Shown: positions 52,257 to 60,325 of the stretch, piece after piece
Position numbering within the stretch: the first letter of the stretch is position 1
Layout: each line of letters starts with the position of its first letter
Source: Peribacillus muralis
Lineage (GTDB): Bacteria > Bacillota > Bacilli > Bacillales > DSM-1321
DNA: 64,000 nucleotides
Direction: 5' to 3'
Assembly: GCF_001645685.2 (NCBI RefSeq)
Contig: NZ_CP017080.1
Span: 1,788,001 to 1,852,000, forward strand
Made by a program: the position numbers and the translations under genes
Notes under the pieces: generated by a model
Database searches by the model: none
Seen by the model: the letters and a program-made list of their open reading frames with translations, nothing else
What the model was told of the DNA's origin: nothing

Positions 52257-53034
52257 GTGTTCTGAATGTAACGGTATGGGCTTCGTAATGTACCTTAAAA
52301 ACGGTTATGAGTTCGCAAGAGAGTGTAAGTGCCAAGAAGCTATTAAAATGCGAATACGGTACCAAAACGCGACAATTCCAGATGAGTACGAGGAATACAC
52401 TTTCAAGAACTTTGAGAAGAGGGAAGATGTACACGATCTGATGGTAACTAAGATTGTGGAGTATTTAAAAAACTTCCCTAATCAACGACCGGAACCTACA
52501 TGGAAAGATGGCAAACAAGAAAGATTTAAAGGCCCATCATTTGGATTCATTGCAACCTTTGGAGAACAGCGGATTAAAAATATAGGTGATCCTAACGCCA
52601 GGAACGATTTAAAACGGAAGCACAATAATTACGGGATTGGCAAAAGTCATTTAACGATAAGTGCAGCCAAGTTTTTACTAAAGAGTGGTTACAGAGTCCA
52701 GGTAGTGAGTGACCCGGTATTCATCCAAGATTTAATGACAGCTAAGTTTAACAACGATAAAGGGGAATCGTTCAATAACATCCTATCGAGTGTTACAGCT
52801 TATGCGGACTTCGTAATCTGGGACGATCTTGGGAAACTGAAATGGACGGAGCCAAGAGAAGATTTATATTATCAGATTTTCAATGAGTTATATAAACAGG
52901 GTAAGCCGGTTATTTTCAGCAGTAACGAAGATATTGAAACGTTATCGGATAAAATCGGACAAGCTGCAGCAAGCAGGCTAAAAGGTATGTGCAAAGGATT
53001 TCTATATCCGGTCGAAGGTAAGGACCAACGATAA
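52162..53034 (+). CDS. DnaC/DnaI-type helicase loader
   Basis: The AAA+ ATPase of about 290 residues has an N-terminal zinc-binding part (CSECNGMGFV, ECKCQEA). Walker A is NYGIGKSHLT and Walker B FVIWDDLGK, and SSNEDIE is the sensor region. It would load the host DnaC helicase at the phage origin. TTG 52162 after AAAGGAG is the likely start; the frame is open from 52135. It overlaps the replisome organizer by about 95 bp. Confidence 0.88.
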   Translation: MDKIQEVLSKLQERTAGNTTSNHQNSTTNKDECSECNGMGFVMYLKNGYEFARECKCQEAIKMRIRYQNATIPDEYEEYTFKNFEKREDVHDLMVTKIVEYLKNFPNQRPEPTWKDGKQERFKGPSFGFIATFGEQRIKNIGDPNARNDLKRKHNNYGIGKSHLTISAAKFLLKSGYRVQVVSDPVFIQDLMTAKFNNDKGESFNNILSSVTAYADFVIWDDLGKLKWTEPREDLYYQIFNELYKQGKPVIFSSNEDIETLSDKIGQAAASRLKGMCKGFLYPVEGKDQR

Positions 53035-53047
53035 GGGGGGAAGTAAT

Positions 53048-53206
53048 ATGCCATATTACAACGGATTCGGATTATATGATGAATCCCCATTAACCCCACC
53101 TAAGACAGACAAAGCAGATATTTTACACATGATTGACATGGCGATGGACACGAAAGATGAACAGTGGTTCGCGGAGCTAACGGAACGACTTAAAAATATG
53201 GAGTGA
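53048..53206 (+). CDS. Phage protein of unknown function (52 aa)
   Basis: MPYYNGFGLYDESPLTPPKT starts after AAGGGGGGAAG. The C-terminal helix (DMAMDTKDEQWFAELTERLK) is acidic. It is a small early protein without a recognised family. Confidence 0.6.
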   Translation: MPYYNGFGLYDESPLTPPKTDKADILHMIDMAMDTKDEQWFAELTERLKNME

Positions 53207-53214
53207 GGTGCGGT

Positions 53215-53685
53215 ATGAGAGAAGTTAAATATCGGGCGTGGGATAACGTCGAGAACAAAATGTATTATCCAGGGGAAGAGGAAAACATTCACTTTTACTT
53301 CGATAGTTCGGGGATTGTAGCGGAAAGGTTTATTGAAGAAGAGGTATGCACGCCTGAAGGGGAACGTGGGATGTATGGGGGAACTGAAAAGCTTGAGCAT
53401 CATAAATACATGCAATACACAGGATTAAAGGATAATGCGTCAGAAGAAGAACATCCAATGGAGATTTTCGAAAGTGACATCCTATTCGATCCTGTAAACG
53501 ATGAATATTACATTGTTACTTGGGATGAAAGTTATGCAAATTTCTTTTTGAAAAACATTGATGACTCGCTTGGTAAACCAGATTATGATTTTGCTGAGTA
53601 TGACACGGATGTATGCGACGGCTTGTATGTAGTAGGTAACATTCACGAAAATCCGGAATTGTTGTGTGATTCGAATGTGCGCTAA
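53215..53685 (+). CDS. YopX-family protein
   Basis: The 156-residue protein has the YopX pattern: MREVKYRAWDNVENKMYYP at the start, YTGLKD and IFESDIL in the middle, and YVVGNIHENPELL at the end. YopX proteins are widespread in phages of Firmicutes, and their function is not known. ATG 53215 has GAGGTG upstream. Confidence 0.85.
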   Translation: MREVKYRAWDNVENKMYYPGEEENIHFYFDSSGIVAERFIEEEVCTPEGERGMYGGTEKLEHHKYMQYTGLKDNASEEEHPMEIFESDILFDPVNDEYYIVTWDESYANFFLKNIDDSLGKPDYDFAEYDTDVCDGLYVVGNIHENPELLCDSNVR

Positions 53686-53890
53686 TTGTAACGACCTAAA
53701 ACACACCCATACAGAGGTAATAGCAGGGGTTTGGCAAGTAACCCCTTGCTCCTGCCTCCCTGATTGGGAAACGACGAGAAAACCGCAGCTGGAAAAAATC
53801 TTGAAGGAAGCGAGGGAGCGTTATGAGAGATACACAAAACAGAAGGATCAAGGATACGGAAGAGAAGTACATGTATCACAAGCGACATAA
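53675..53890 (+). CDS. Small zinc-ribbon-like protein (71 aa)
   Basis: CANCNDLKHTHTE and TPCSCLPDW could bind zinc through two CxxC/CxC pairs. It overlaps both neighbours. Ribosome site is weak, so the exact start is unsure. Confidence 0.55.
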   Translation: MCANCNDLKHTHTEVIAGVWQVTPCSCLPDWETTRKPQLEKILKEARERYERYTKQKDQGYGREVHVSQAT

Positions 53891-54092
53891 CCTTTACATC
53901 ATGCTTGAGGATGAAGATGTGGACTGGTATTGGGACGAAACAGAGGTACTTGAATTCGATCGGATGTTCAATGAGGGAGCAACGGTCCTGGAACTATCTC
54001 AGCACTTTTGCCGCCCTACCATTGAAATCGCTTTGATTACCATTGACCGAGATTTAAAAGGGCTGCTGGGAGTTGATCGGTATGCCAATTGA
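53823..54092 (+). CDS. Phage protein of unknown function (89 aa)
   Basis: An acidic protein (YHKRHNLYIMLEDEDVDWYW, FNEGATVLELSQHFCRPTIE). The C-terminal half looks like a helix-turn-helix resembling small phage regulators. GAGGGAG lies upstream of ATG 53823. Confidence 0.6.
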   Translation: MRDTQNRRIKDTEEKYMYHKRHNLYIMLEDEDVDWYWDETEVLEFDRMFNEGATVLELSQHFCRPTIEIALITIDRDLKGLLGVDRYAN

Positions 54093-54582
54093 ATTCCGTC
54101 CCGTGCCGAAGCCAGTTTCTAAGCCAAAGGAAAAGCCGCGGTATAAGGAGCGCAAGCCAAAGAAACGGAAGAAGCTTGAAACATTCAAAGGTCGAACAAT
54201 TCCGCCAGCTAAGGTAAGGGGATCAATTAGCAAGAAGGAATATGGAAAAGTCATTGAGATATATGGTCATAATTGCGCTTATTGCTTTAGTTCTTATATT
54301 GAAATGCATCATATTCGGTTCCGATCGCAGCAAGGCAGAGGGACATACAGAAATTTAATTCCATTGTGCAAGGAGCACCACGGACTAGCACATAGAAATC
54401 GAGTATTCGCGGATCAACTTAGGAGAGAGCGGATACAAGCTTACGGAGAATGGTACTGGGCAGATAAATTTGACCTATGGAAACAAAACTTAATTCCTAA
54501 CACCACTGATAAGGCATTTGAGGATTTCATGCTGAAAGAAGAGGTGAAGGCCCGTGAAGCGGTATGTACTAATCAAGACTGA
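54082..54582 (+). CDS. HNH endonuclease
   Basis: The 166-residue protein has a basic proline-rich N-terminus and an HNH domain: NCAYCFSSYIEMHHIRFRSQ, NLIPLCKEHHGLAH. The CxxC pair and HH are zinc and catalytic residues. Similar HNH proteins occur in early regions of Bacillus phages. ATG 54082 follows GGGAG and lies inside the preceding gene. Confidence 0.85.
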   Translation: MPIEFRPVPKPVSKPKEKPRYKERKPKKRKKLETFKGRTIPPAKVRGSISKKEYGKVIEIYGHNCAYCFSSYIEMHHIRFRSQQGRGTYRNLIPLCKEHHGLAHRNRVFADQLRRERIQAYGEWYWADKFDLWKQNLIPNTTDKAFEDFMLKEEVKAREAVCTNQD

Positions 54583-54673
54583 AAAAGATATAGATGGAGC
54601 TCCGTTACAGGTGGTTCAGGTGCTGGATAGTAAACCAAACAGGGTGGACTTTATTATCTTCGATAGAAAATAG
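54554..54673 (+). CDS. Phage protein of unknown function (39 aa)
   Basis: GTG after GAGGTGAAGG opens MKRYVLIKTEKDIDGAPLQV and a further 19 residues, ending in FIIFDRK. It overlaps the HNH gene by 29 bp. Confidence 0.5.
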   Translation: MKRYVLIKTEKDIDGAPLQVVQVLDSKPNRVDFIIFDRK

Positions 54674-54728
54674 CATATAAAATCCCATTATCTATATTAG
54701 TCAATTCATGAGGGAGTGACAAGAGAAC

Positions 54729-55202
54729 ATGAGTTTCAAAAGGAAATTAATAGAGTTCGAGGTTGATGATAACGGATGTTTTATATGCACTTCTCACGCA
54801 AGGAGTAAAGGATACCCCTTAAGTTGGGTCGGCGGAAAGAAAGTCAGGTTATTGCGTTTCATATACGAACAAATGCATGGAGAAATCCCGGAAGGACATG
54901 TAATAAGACATAAATGTGATGTGCGTCCTTGCATAAATCCTGAACATCTTGAGACGGGAACTCCAAAACAAAATATGAACGATGCTATTGAAAGAGGTCG
55001 TATGAGACCACTTCTAGGAGAAAAAAATCTTAATTCAAAATTAACCACTGATCAAGTCAGAGAAATAAAGTTTTCTATAAAAAATAAATCCGATTCCAAT
55101 TATGGATTAGCTAGAAAATATGGAGTAAGCGAAATGGCTATTAGGAAAATAAAAAAAGGCACTATGTGGGCACATGTGAAATTAGAGGAGGAAATTATAT
55201 GA
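54729..55202 (+). CDS. HNH homing endonuclease with HTH
   Basis: The 157-residue protein has an HNH_3-type nuclease part: [41 protein letters not shown]-like [17 protein letters not shown]-terminal helix-turn-helix follows ([30 protein letters not shown]). This is the layout of free-standing phage homing enzymes. It sits between host-like early genes and ssb. Its TGA overlaps the ssb start. Confidence 0.85.
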   Translation: MSFKRKLIEFEVDDNGCFICTSHARSKGYPLSWVGGKKVRLLRFIYEQMHGEIPEGHVIRHKCDVRPCINPEHLETGTPKQNMNDAIERGRMRPLLGEKNLNSKLTTDQVREIKFSIKNKSDSNYGLARKYGVSEMAIRKIKKGTMWAHVKLEEEII

Positions 55203-55684
55203 TGAATCGCACAGTTTTAGTCGGAAGACTTACAAAAGATCCGGAATTACGCTATACACCAAATGGAGTACCAGTGGCTACTTTTACATTAGCTGTTAAT
55301 CGTCCATTCAAAAATGCAGCCGGGGAACAAGAAGCTGATTTCATAAACGTGGTTGTGTGGAGAAAGCCGGCAGAGAACGCAGCCAACTATCTAAAGAAGG
55401 GCTCACTTGCTGGAGTAGATGGACGAGTTCAAACACGTAATTATGAGGGGCAAGACGGGAAAAGAATTTACGTGACGGAAGTTCTAGCTGAATCAGTACA
55501 GTTTTTAGAGCCTAGGAGCCAGAATACAGGCGGTAACAGCCAAGGTAATACAAATACATCCAGTAGTAACCAAAACCGCACACAGAGCAATTACACAAGG
55601 GTTGATGATGATCCATTTTCAGGTAGTGGCTCGATATCAATTAACGACGATGATCTTCCCTTCGCACCATGGACGGAGGCGTAA
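55199..55684 (+). CDS. ssb: Phage single-stranded DNA-binding protein
   Basis: The OB-fold is clear: [51 protein letters not shown] Gln/Asn/Ser-rich linker leads to the acidic tip DDDLPF. Normal SSBs end at that phenylalanine, because the free tip binds partner proteins. Here six more residues (APWTEA) follow, and their codons contain the ribosome site ACGGAGG of the next gene. Start is ATG 55199 or 55202. Confidence 0.93.
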   Translation: MMNRTVLVGRLTKDPELRYTPNGVPVATFTLAVNRPFKNAAGEQEADFINVVVWRKPAENAANYLKKGSLAGVDGRVQTRNYEGQDGKRIYVTEVLAESVQFLEPRSQNTGGNSQGNTNTSSSNQNRTQSNYTRVDDDPFSGSGSISINDDDLPFAPWTEA

Positions 55685-55686
55685 AT

Positions 55687-56466
55687 ATGAAATGGACAGA
55701 CGAATCCATAACAATAGCTGTTTTTGAATTAAAGGACAAACTCGGAGTAGCTCGTATGCCAAGTAGTACAGAAATGAGAAATAATAAACAAACCGGATTA
55801 ATGAGAGCCATTACTGTATCAGGTGGGATGGCACGTTGGTCTAATATTCTAGGTCTACCGATGAAAGAAAAAGAAAAGTTTTGGACGGATGAACGGATCG
55901 AAAAAGAAATAAGAAAAGCCATGGAATTGTTTGTGATAAATAGGATGCCTACAGCTAGTGAACTGACATCTATAGGCAGAAACGATTTGCACTGCGCTTT
56001 GAGTAAATCAGAATTGAAATACTCAGGTTGGGCTAAAAAACTTGGATTGGAAATGAAATATTCCGAAACGGTCAAAGGGAACAAGTACGAATTAATGATT
56101 AAAAATAGAATTGAGCAAATTTCAAATGATTTATTCGTTAAAGAAATGACCACAAGACATCCATATGACTTATTAATCAATGATTGTGTAAAGGTTGATG
56201 TAAAGGTAGCCTCACCTTACTTACTTAGAGGCGAAAGTATAGTTCACACATTTGGTATAAACAAAAAGTATGGAACTTGTGACATTTATATCTGTATAGC
56301 GCTGGATGAAAACGAAGAGATTGAAAGAACCTTTATTATCCCAGCATCACACTTACAGATCGTTACATTGTGTGTAGGTAAAGATAGTAAGTACAACAAG
56401 TACTTAGACAACTGGAATTTCCTTTATCAGTTTGTTCGTCAATATGAAAGGGCCATAAGCATATGA
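55687..56466 (+). CDS. Putative homing endonuclease with HNH-associated repeats and PD-(D/E)XK-like domain
   Basis: The 259-residue protein has two N-terminal repeats of the homing-endonuclease-associated type. The first is WTDESITIAVFELKDKLG, then MARWSNILGLP; the second is WTDERIEKEIRKAMELF, then SGWAKKLGLE. The C-terminal domain (HPYDLLINDCVKVDVKVASP, YGTCDIYICIAL) fits a PD-(D/E)XK nuclease with D...DVK. This combination is inferred by eye, so the nuclease call is moderate. It overlaps the sigma gene by ATGA and lies two bases after ssb. Confidence 0.6.
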   Translation: MKWTDESITIAVFELKDKLGVARMPSSTEMRNNKQTGLMRAITVSGGMARWSNILGLPMKEKEKFWTDERIEKEIRKAMELFVINRMPTASELTSIGRNDLHCALSKSELKYSGWAKKLGLEMKYSETVKGNKYELMIKNRIEQISNDLFVKEMTTRHPYDLLINDCVKVDVKVASPYLLRGESIVHTFGINKKYGTCDIYICIALDENEEIERTFIIPASHLQIVTLCVGKDSKYNKYLDNWNFLYQFVRQYERAISI

Positions 56467-57086
56467 AAATACACTTGGCTACTGATACACAATTAGAAGA
56501 AATCACTAAACATGATCATGACTGCCCTCCCTCTCTTTTGGGAGAGGTAGTTGAGGAGATGTTAAATAGAAATCTATTCGACAGGATGATTACTCATTGT
56601 TGCAAAATGGTGTTCGGAAGTTTTAACCGAATGAAGGAATTACACAGCATGGAGTTAGAAGATTTTTTACAGATAGGGCGCACAGCTGTATTTAAGGCGG
56701 TCAAGATGTTCGAACCCGGGAAAGGGAAATCATTTTCTAGTTTTGTTCACATGTTTATTAAACAAAGAATTGTTGAGTGTATCAAGTTCTTGGAAAGAGA
56801 TAGGCGAGATCAGCGTAATGAATTCAGGGATATTGAGACAGAGGATGGCTTAAATATGTTTTATTTCATGCCAAGCCAGACAAATGTCGAGAAGTTCGTC
56901 ATTAACAAAATCATGATAGAGGATTTCCTGAATCAATTGACCGAACGGCAAAGGCAAGTGATGGAGTTATATCTTAAGGACCACAACTTCGAGGAAATCG
57001 CAGAAATGTTAGGGAGAAAAGGCAAAGGGCGATCTTTAAATAAGACCTATAACGATGCAATGAAAAAATTGAGAAAAGGGGCGTAA
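56463..57086 (+). CDS. Phage sigma-70-family factor
   Basis: The 207-residue protein has sigma region 2 (DFLQIGRTAVFKAVKMFEPG, FSSFVHMFIKQRIVECIKFL) and region 4 (LTERQRQVMELYLKDHNFEE, then IAEMLGRKG). A similar SigI/SigF-like factor occurs in several Bacillus phages and may direct transcription of middle or late genes. Start overlaps the preceding stop. Confidence 0.85.
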   Translation: MKIHLATDTQLEEITKHDHDCPPSLLGEVVEEMLNRNLFDRMITHCCKMVFGSFNRMKELHSMELEDFLQIGRTAVFKAVKMFEPGKGKSFSSFVHMFIKQRIVECIKFLERDRRDQRNEFRDIETEDGLNMFYFMPSQTNVEKFVINKIMIEDFLNQLTERQRQVMELYLKDHNFEEIAEMLGRKGKGRSLNKTYNDAMKKLRKGA

Positions 57087-57088
57087 GT

Positions 57089-57415
57089 ATGAATTTTAAT
57101 GAATACCAACAATTATCTAAAAGGACAATGCCAGGGACACATGATGGGAAAGCATTAGCAAATTATGCATTAGGTCTTACGGGGGAAGCCGGGGAGTGTG
57201 CGGACATCATCAAGAAAGAAGTATTCCATGGCCACAGAAGGGATGCTCAAGCGATTAAAAAGGAACTGGGTGACGTATTACATTATTTGACTGGTTTAGC
57301 CACCATGTACGGATACACGCTGGAAGAAGTAGCGAATGCAAATATTGAAAAGCTGATGAAGCGTTATCCAAGTGGTTTTTCAAAAGAGGCAAGCATCAAG
57401 AGGATTGATGTATGA
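57089..57415 (+). CDS. MazG-like nucleotide pyrophosphohydrolase
   Basis: The 108-residue all-alpha NTP pyrophosphatase has the metal-binding ExxE and ExxD motifs: GLTGEAGECADIIKKE and KKELGDVLHYLTGLA. Phage MazG proteins adjust host nucleotide or (p)ppGpp levels. It starts two bases after the sigma gene and overlaps the next gene by ATGA. Confidence 0.9.
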   Translation: MNFNEYQQLSKRTMPGTHDGKALANYALGLTGEAGECADIIKKEVFHGHRRDAQAIKKELGDVLHYLTGLATMYGYTLEEVANANIEKLMKRYPSGFSKEASIKRIDV

Positions 57416-57558
57416 GTGATCAAGAACGTGCAACCATGATTGAATGGTTAGCCATGACAGGATATAGCAAACAGTATTACGAAAAAATGAGTGATAAAGA
57501 ATTAGAGTTTTATTACCGTGAAATGCTGGAGGAAAACAATGGGGAAAATCAACAGTAA
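57412..57558 (+). CDS. BH0509-like small protein (48 aa)
   Basis: MSDQERATMIEWLAMTGYSK and a second part MSDKELEFYYREML resemble the BH0509-type small proteins of Bacillus phages, whose function is unknown. It is coupled to MazG by an ATGA overlap. Confidence 0.65.
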   Translation: MSDQERATMIEWLAMTGYSKQYYEKMSDKELEFYYREMLEENNGENQQ

Positions 57559-57970
57559 GAAAACAATCGTGGGCGGCATCGTATTTGACAGCCAAACAGA
57601 AGGACAATACTATCAGTACCTTACCAATGATCCTAATGTGAAACATATAGAGTTACAGCCTAAATACACCTTGTTAGAAGCTTTCAAGATAAGCTGCAGC
57701 AAATGCATCGGGGAGGGCAAAACGCCTTCTCCAAAGACTAACAGGATGATTAAATGCAGGACATGTGAAGGGACAGGCAAGAAAAGCCGGCAACCCTGGA
57801 CCTATAAAGCTGATTTTAAAGTAACCTACATGAATGGTAATGAGGAAGTAATCGATGTGAAAGGCTTTGCTAACGAACGATTTCCACTGGTTAAGAAGAT
57901 GTGGGAAAGAAAATACGGACAAGAGCTGATCGTGGTGAAGAAAGTAAAAGGTGGATGGAAAAGAGGTTGA
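57539..57970 (+). CDS. DUF1064 resolvase-like nuclease with zinc-finger insert
   Basis: The 143-residue protein belongs to the DUF1064 PD-(D/E)XK group, proposed Holliday-junction resolvases of phages. The catalytic features are E in FDSQTEGQYYQYL, D in YKADFKVTY and the D-x-K in EVIDVKG. Two CxxC pairs (CSKCIGEGK and CRTCEGTGK) form a zinc finger inserted between. GGAGG precedes ATG 57539. Confidence 0.82.
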   Translation: MGKINSKKTIVGGIVFDSQTEGQYYQYLTNDPNVKHIELQPKYTLLEAFKISCSKCIGEGKTPSPKTNRMIKCRTCEGTGKKSRQPWTYKADFKVTYMNGNEEVIDVKGFANERFPLVKKMWERKYGQELIVVKKVKGGWKRG

Positions 57971-57972
57971 GC

Positions 57973-58308
57973 GTGAAAACAATTGAGATGTCAGAAGTCG
58001 TTCAAGAAATGATGAACGTAAAAACCCGTATGGATGGATCAATTAAAGAAGCATACAAACAAGCAAAAGTTAAGGATGCAGCTGAACGAGAATATAGAAA
58101 GCAGTTAGCGAAAGAGATACTGAAGCTAAAATCAGAAGGGTATCAAGCCACATTGATTGGAGACATCGCAAGGGGGAATTGTGCAGACTTGAAATTCGAA
58201 AGAGATATAGCTAAAACACTTTACGATTGTGCAAAGGATTCAAAGGATGTATTGAAAGCTGAAGCAAGTATGCTGCAAACGATAGCGAAATTCCAAACTG
58301 ATTTATAG
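57973..58308 (+). CDS. Helical phage protein of unknown function (111 aa)
   Basis: A long helical protein (VVQEMMNVKTRMDGSIKEAY, AEREYRKQLAKEILKLKSEG) typical of a small early protein found near DUF1064 genes. GTG 57973 follows AGAGG. Confidence 0.6.
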   Translation: MKTIEMSEVVQEMMNVKTRMDGSIKEAYKQAKVKDAAEREYRKQLAKEILKLKSEGYQATLIGDIARGNCADLKFERDIAKTLYDCAKDSKDVLKAEASMLQTIAKFQTDL

Positions 58309-58336
58309 GGTGCGTATCAATACGAGCTAAATAAAA

Positions 58337-58415
58337 AACCCCTAGGTGAGATATTTCAGTTCCTGGTAGACCGTCACCTAAGGGTTAATGCGAGCAGGCG
58401 TATACCTGACTAACC
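58337..58415 (+). ncRNA. Structured intergenic element, possible RNA
   Basis: AACCCCTAGGTGA (58337-58349) pairs with TCACCTAAGGGTT (58374-58386, one mismatch) around a 24-nt loop. A second stem, GGTTA with TAACC, encloses CAGG/CCTG (58395-58408). GGTT is shared by both stems, so two alternative folds exist. No T-run follows. It might be a regulatory RNA or a DNA site. Confidence 0.4.
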
Positions 58416-58526
58416 ACAGTATAAAATGAATTTTTTTATAAATAAAGAGTTAACGAGTGAAACGGTTAAGTGAAGATATGGTGTTACTGAGTGGGCAAAA
58501 ACTGTTCATTAAAAAGGGGTGGTTGA

Positions 58527-58688
58527 GTGAAGCAAACAAACGACATAGTGGATTTATGGATGAAGTTTTGTGAAGCAAACAATGCAACATTTATCGAAGG
58601 AGGACAAGGGATATACACCTTTAGAGATAAGGTAGGTAGAAAATGGTGGTACTTGTCGGAAAAACAGTTGAGAGAACTTTTTGATTAA
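58527..58688 (+). CDS. Phage protein of unknown function (53 aa)
   Basis: GTG after AAAGGGGTGG opens MKQTNDIVDLWMKFCEANNA with a compact alpha/beta pattern ending GRKWWYLSEKQLRELFD. Confidence 0.55.
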   Translation: MKQTNDIVDLWMKFCEANNATFIEGGQGIYTFRDKVGRKWWYLSEKQLRELFD

Positions 58689-58734
58689 TATTATGTCGCA
58701 GTACGATTAAACAGTGAAGGAGGATGATGACATT

Positions 58735-58887
58735 ATGAGTAAAAATTGCGGTATTAGATTTTGTCCACATTGCGGGATTACAACAGATAATGAGTTTTTA
58801 AATACTCCATTAGGAAATGGTGCTGAATGGGTGTGTAGCGGTTGTGAAAATCACGTGGAAGCTTACATTTTAGACGATGGAGAATAA
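58735..58887 (+). CDS. Small zinc-ribbon protein (50 aa)
   Basis: CPHCGITTDN and VCSGCENHVE form two CxxC knuckles. GAAGGAGG is upstream, as part of the AGTACGATTAAACAGT linker copy. Confidence 0.6.
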   Translation: MSKNCGIRFCPHCGITTDNEFLNTPLGNGAEWVCSGCENHVEAYILDDGE

Positions 58888-58941
58888 CAAACTGTCCGAA
58901 CAAACAAGCACACACAAATAGTGCGGAATGGAGGGATATAA

Positions 58942-59178
58942 TTGAATATAAAAACTTTTGAAGAGGCGAGTAATCTTAAAGTTTTGATTGAAGCAGAAGA
59001 AAGAAATATTAAAGGGTGGATGGAATTATTCAATTCCAATGAAGTGGCTCTTTCATCTGCTACAAAACCACAAAAAATGTTTTTAACGGGAGATAAAAAG
59101 GAGAAAGTTAAAGAGATTATCATTAGTGAAAACAAGAAAAGACTGGAGGAACACAGACAAAGATTCGAAAGCCTTTAA
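58942..59178 (+). CDS. Helical phage protein of unknown function (78 aa)
   Basis: TTG after GGAGGGA opens a charged helical frame (MNIKTFEEASNLKVLIEAEE). A linker copy lies upstream (58887-58898). Confidence 0.55.
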   Translation: MNIKTFEEASNLKVLIEAEERNIKGWMELFNSNEVALSSATKPQKMFLTGDKKEKVKEIIISENKKRLEEHRQRFESL

Positions 59179-59213
59179 TACGCCGTTTGAATAAACAGTG
59201 AAGGAGGAAACAC

Positions 59214-59660
59214 ATGAATCAACTATCCTTTTTAAACACATCCATCAGCAAAGAAGCCAAACGTCAGGCAGAGAAGCTAATGAGCCGGTATAAAGTACTG
59301 GATGCCCTTATCGAGAGTAGAAAGTTAGACTTGGAACCAAGGATGACACAAAACCCGGAACCAAGCGAGATCCAAAGAGGTAACCAGTTTTATAGCTCAG
59401 TAGAGAATACAGTAATGACTGAATTTGAGATTGAGGAATATGTAAGAACCAAAAGGAAACTAAGTTTAATTTATGACTCACTGAAACCAGAACAGCAAAA
59501 AATATGGGATCATCGGTATATCAATGGCAAATATGATACGGATGTACACTATGACTTAGATATTAGACGAAGGACGTATTACAGATTAAAAAGGGAAATG
59601 GTCGCGATAGTGGCTGAATCATTTGGATTTAATGAGAATAAAATTAGTGGCACTAAATAG
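59214..59660 (+). CDS. ArpU/RinA-like late transcription regulator
   Basis: A 148-residue protein of the ArpU type. The helical N-terminus leads to a sigma-region-4-like helix-turn-helix: LSLIYDSLKPEQQKIWDHRY, DLDIRRRTYYRLKREMV. These proteins activate the packaging and structural operon of Gram-positive phages. It is the last early gene and stands right before the late region. Confidence 0.85.
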   Translation: MNQLSFLNTSISKEAKRQAEKLMSRYKVLDALIESRKLDLEPRMTQNPEPSEIQRGNQFYSSVENTVMTEFEIEEYVRTKRKLSLIYDSLKPEQQKIWDHRYINGKYDTDVHYDLDIRRRTYYRLKREMVAIVAESFGFNENKISGTK

Positions 59661-59910
59661 CTACAAAAACGCACAACATTTCCAATATTGATGTAGTAAG
59701 ATGATAGTATGGAAAATTAAACATACCCTAACGAAAGGGTCATGTTGGTGATAGTAAAGACGGCTGTTCCTTGCCAGGCAGCCGTTTTCTTATGTTCTTT
59801 GTAAACTAGGCATGCAGAATGGTTGGTAAGTCTTGTGCTTAGTTTAGAGTGAATATGCAGCAGGAGAATAGTCCCTTTTGTCGAAATTAGTAGACGAGGG
59901 GAGTGATAAA
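59661..59910 (+). other. Early-late junction without genes
   Basis: About 250 bp. The segment holds an ACCCT/AGGGT hairpin (about 59727-59742) and the terminator at 59758-59793. The late promoter activated by ArpU and the packaging (pac or cos) site are expected near here, but no sequence could be assigned to them. Confidence 0.45.
59758..59793 (+). terminator. Terminator at the early-late junction
   Basis: ACGGCTG pairs with CAGCCGT around GTTCCTTGCCAGG-type loop bases, followed by TTTCTTATGTTCTTT. It lies after the ArpU gene. Confidence 0.7.
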
Positions 59911-60108
59911 ATGGATAATAACCAGGAATTAATTAAACTTATGCAAGTAATAACACAAATTGATGAAAACTTGATGGAAACAGTTAATTCTAGAAAAAAA
60001 GATGTTATTTCGCTTTATGCTATAGTAGATTTGCTTGTTGAAAAAGGGATATTAACTGAGGATGAAATCAATAAGAAAAGAAATGAACTAAGAAGAGAAT
60101 TTGAATAA
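59911..60108 (+). CDS. Small helical phage protein (65 aa)
   Basis: MDNNQELIKLMQVITQIDEN and a second part with LVEKGILTEDEI resemble small proteins encoded before terminase genes. GAGGGGAG is upstream. Confidence 0.6.
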   Translation: MDNNQELIKLMQVITQIDENLMETVNSRKKDVISLYAIVDLLVEKGILTEDEINKKRNELRREFE

Positions 60109-60114
60109 ATTTGA

Positions 60115-60145
60115 GGGCATCCATTAATTTGGGTGCTTTTTTTAT
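60115..60145 (+). terminator. Short terminator between two small late genes
   Basis: GGCATCC pairs with GGGTGC-type bases (one G-T), followed by TTTTTTTATT. It overlaps the leader of the next gene. Confidence 0.55.
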
Positions 60146-60158
60146 TGGGGTGAGAACA

Positions 60159-60305
60159 ATGAATCCTGTTGAGAAGAAGAAACCAGTTAAGAAGGCAATA
60201 CAGAAGAAATCTGAAAAGATGAGCCGGCGTGATTGGGAAGAGATTATGGGGATGAACAGAGATACCTTCTCAAGGAAACGTGGAGGATCAATCACAAGGA
60301 AATAA
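60159..60305 (+). CDS. Small basic phage protein (48 aa)
   Basis: Very lysine-rich (MNPVEKKKPVKKAIQKKSEK), followed by an HTH-like tail (RRDWEEIMGMNRDTFSRKRG). GGGGTGAG precedes ATG 60159. Confidence 0.6.
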   Translation: MNPVEKKKPVKKAIQKKSEKMSRRDWEEIMGMNRDTFSRKRGGSITRK

Positions 60306-60325
60306 AAAAGACCCATCACAGGGTC
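60302..60325 (-). terminator. Terminator of the minus-strand gene
   Basis: GACCC and GGGTC around a six-base loop are followed on the minus strand by TTTTTTATT, immediately at the end of the 60324-60515 gene. Confidence 0.65.
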
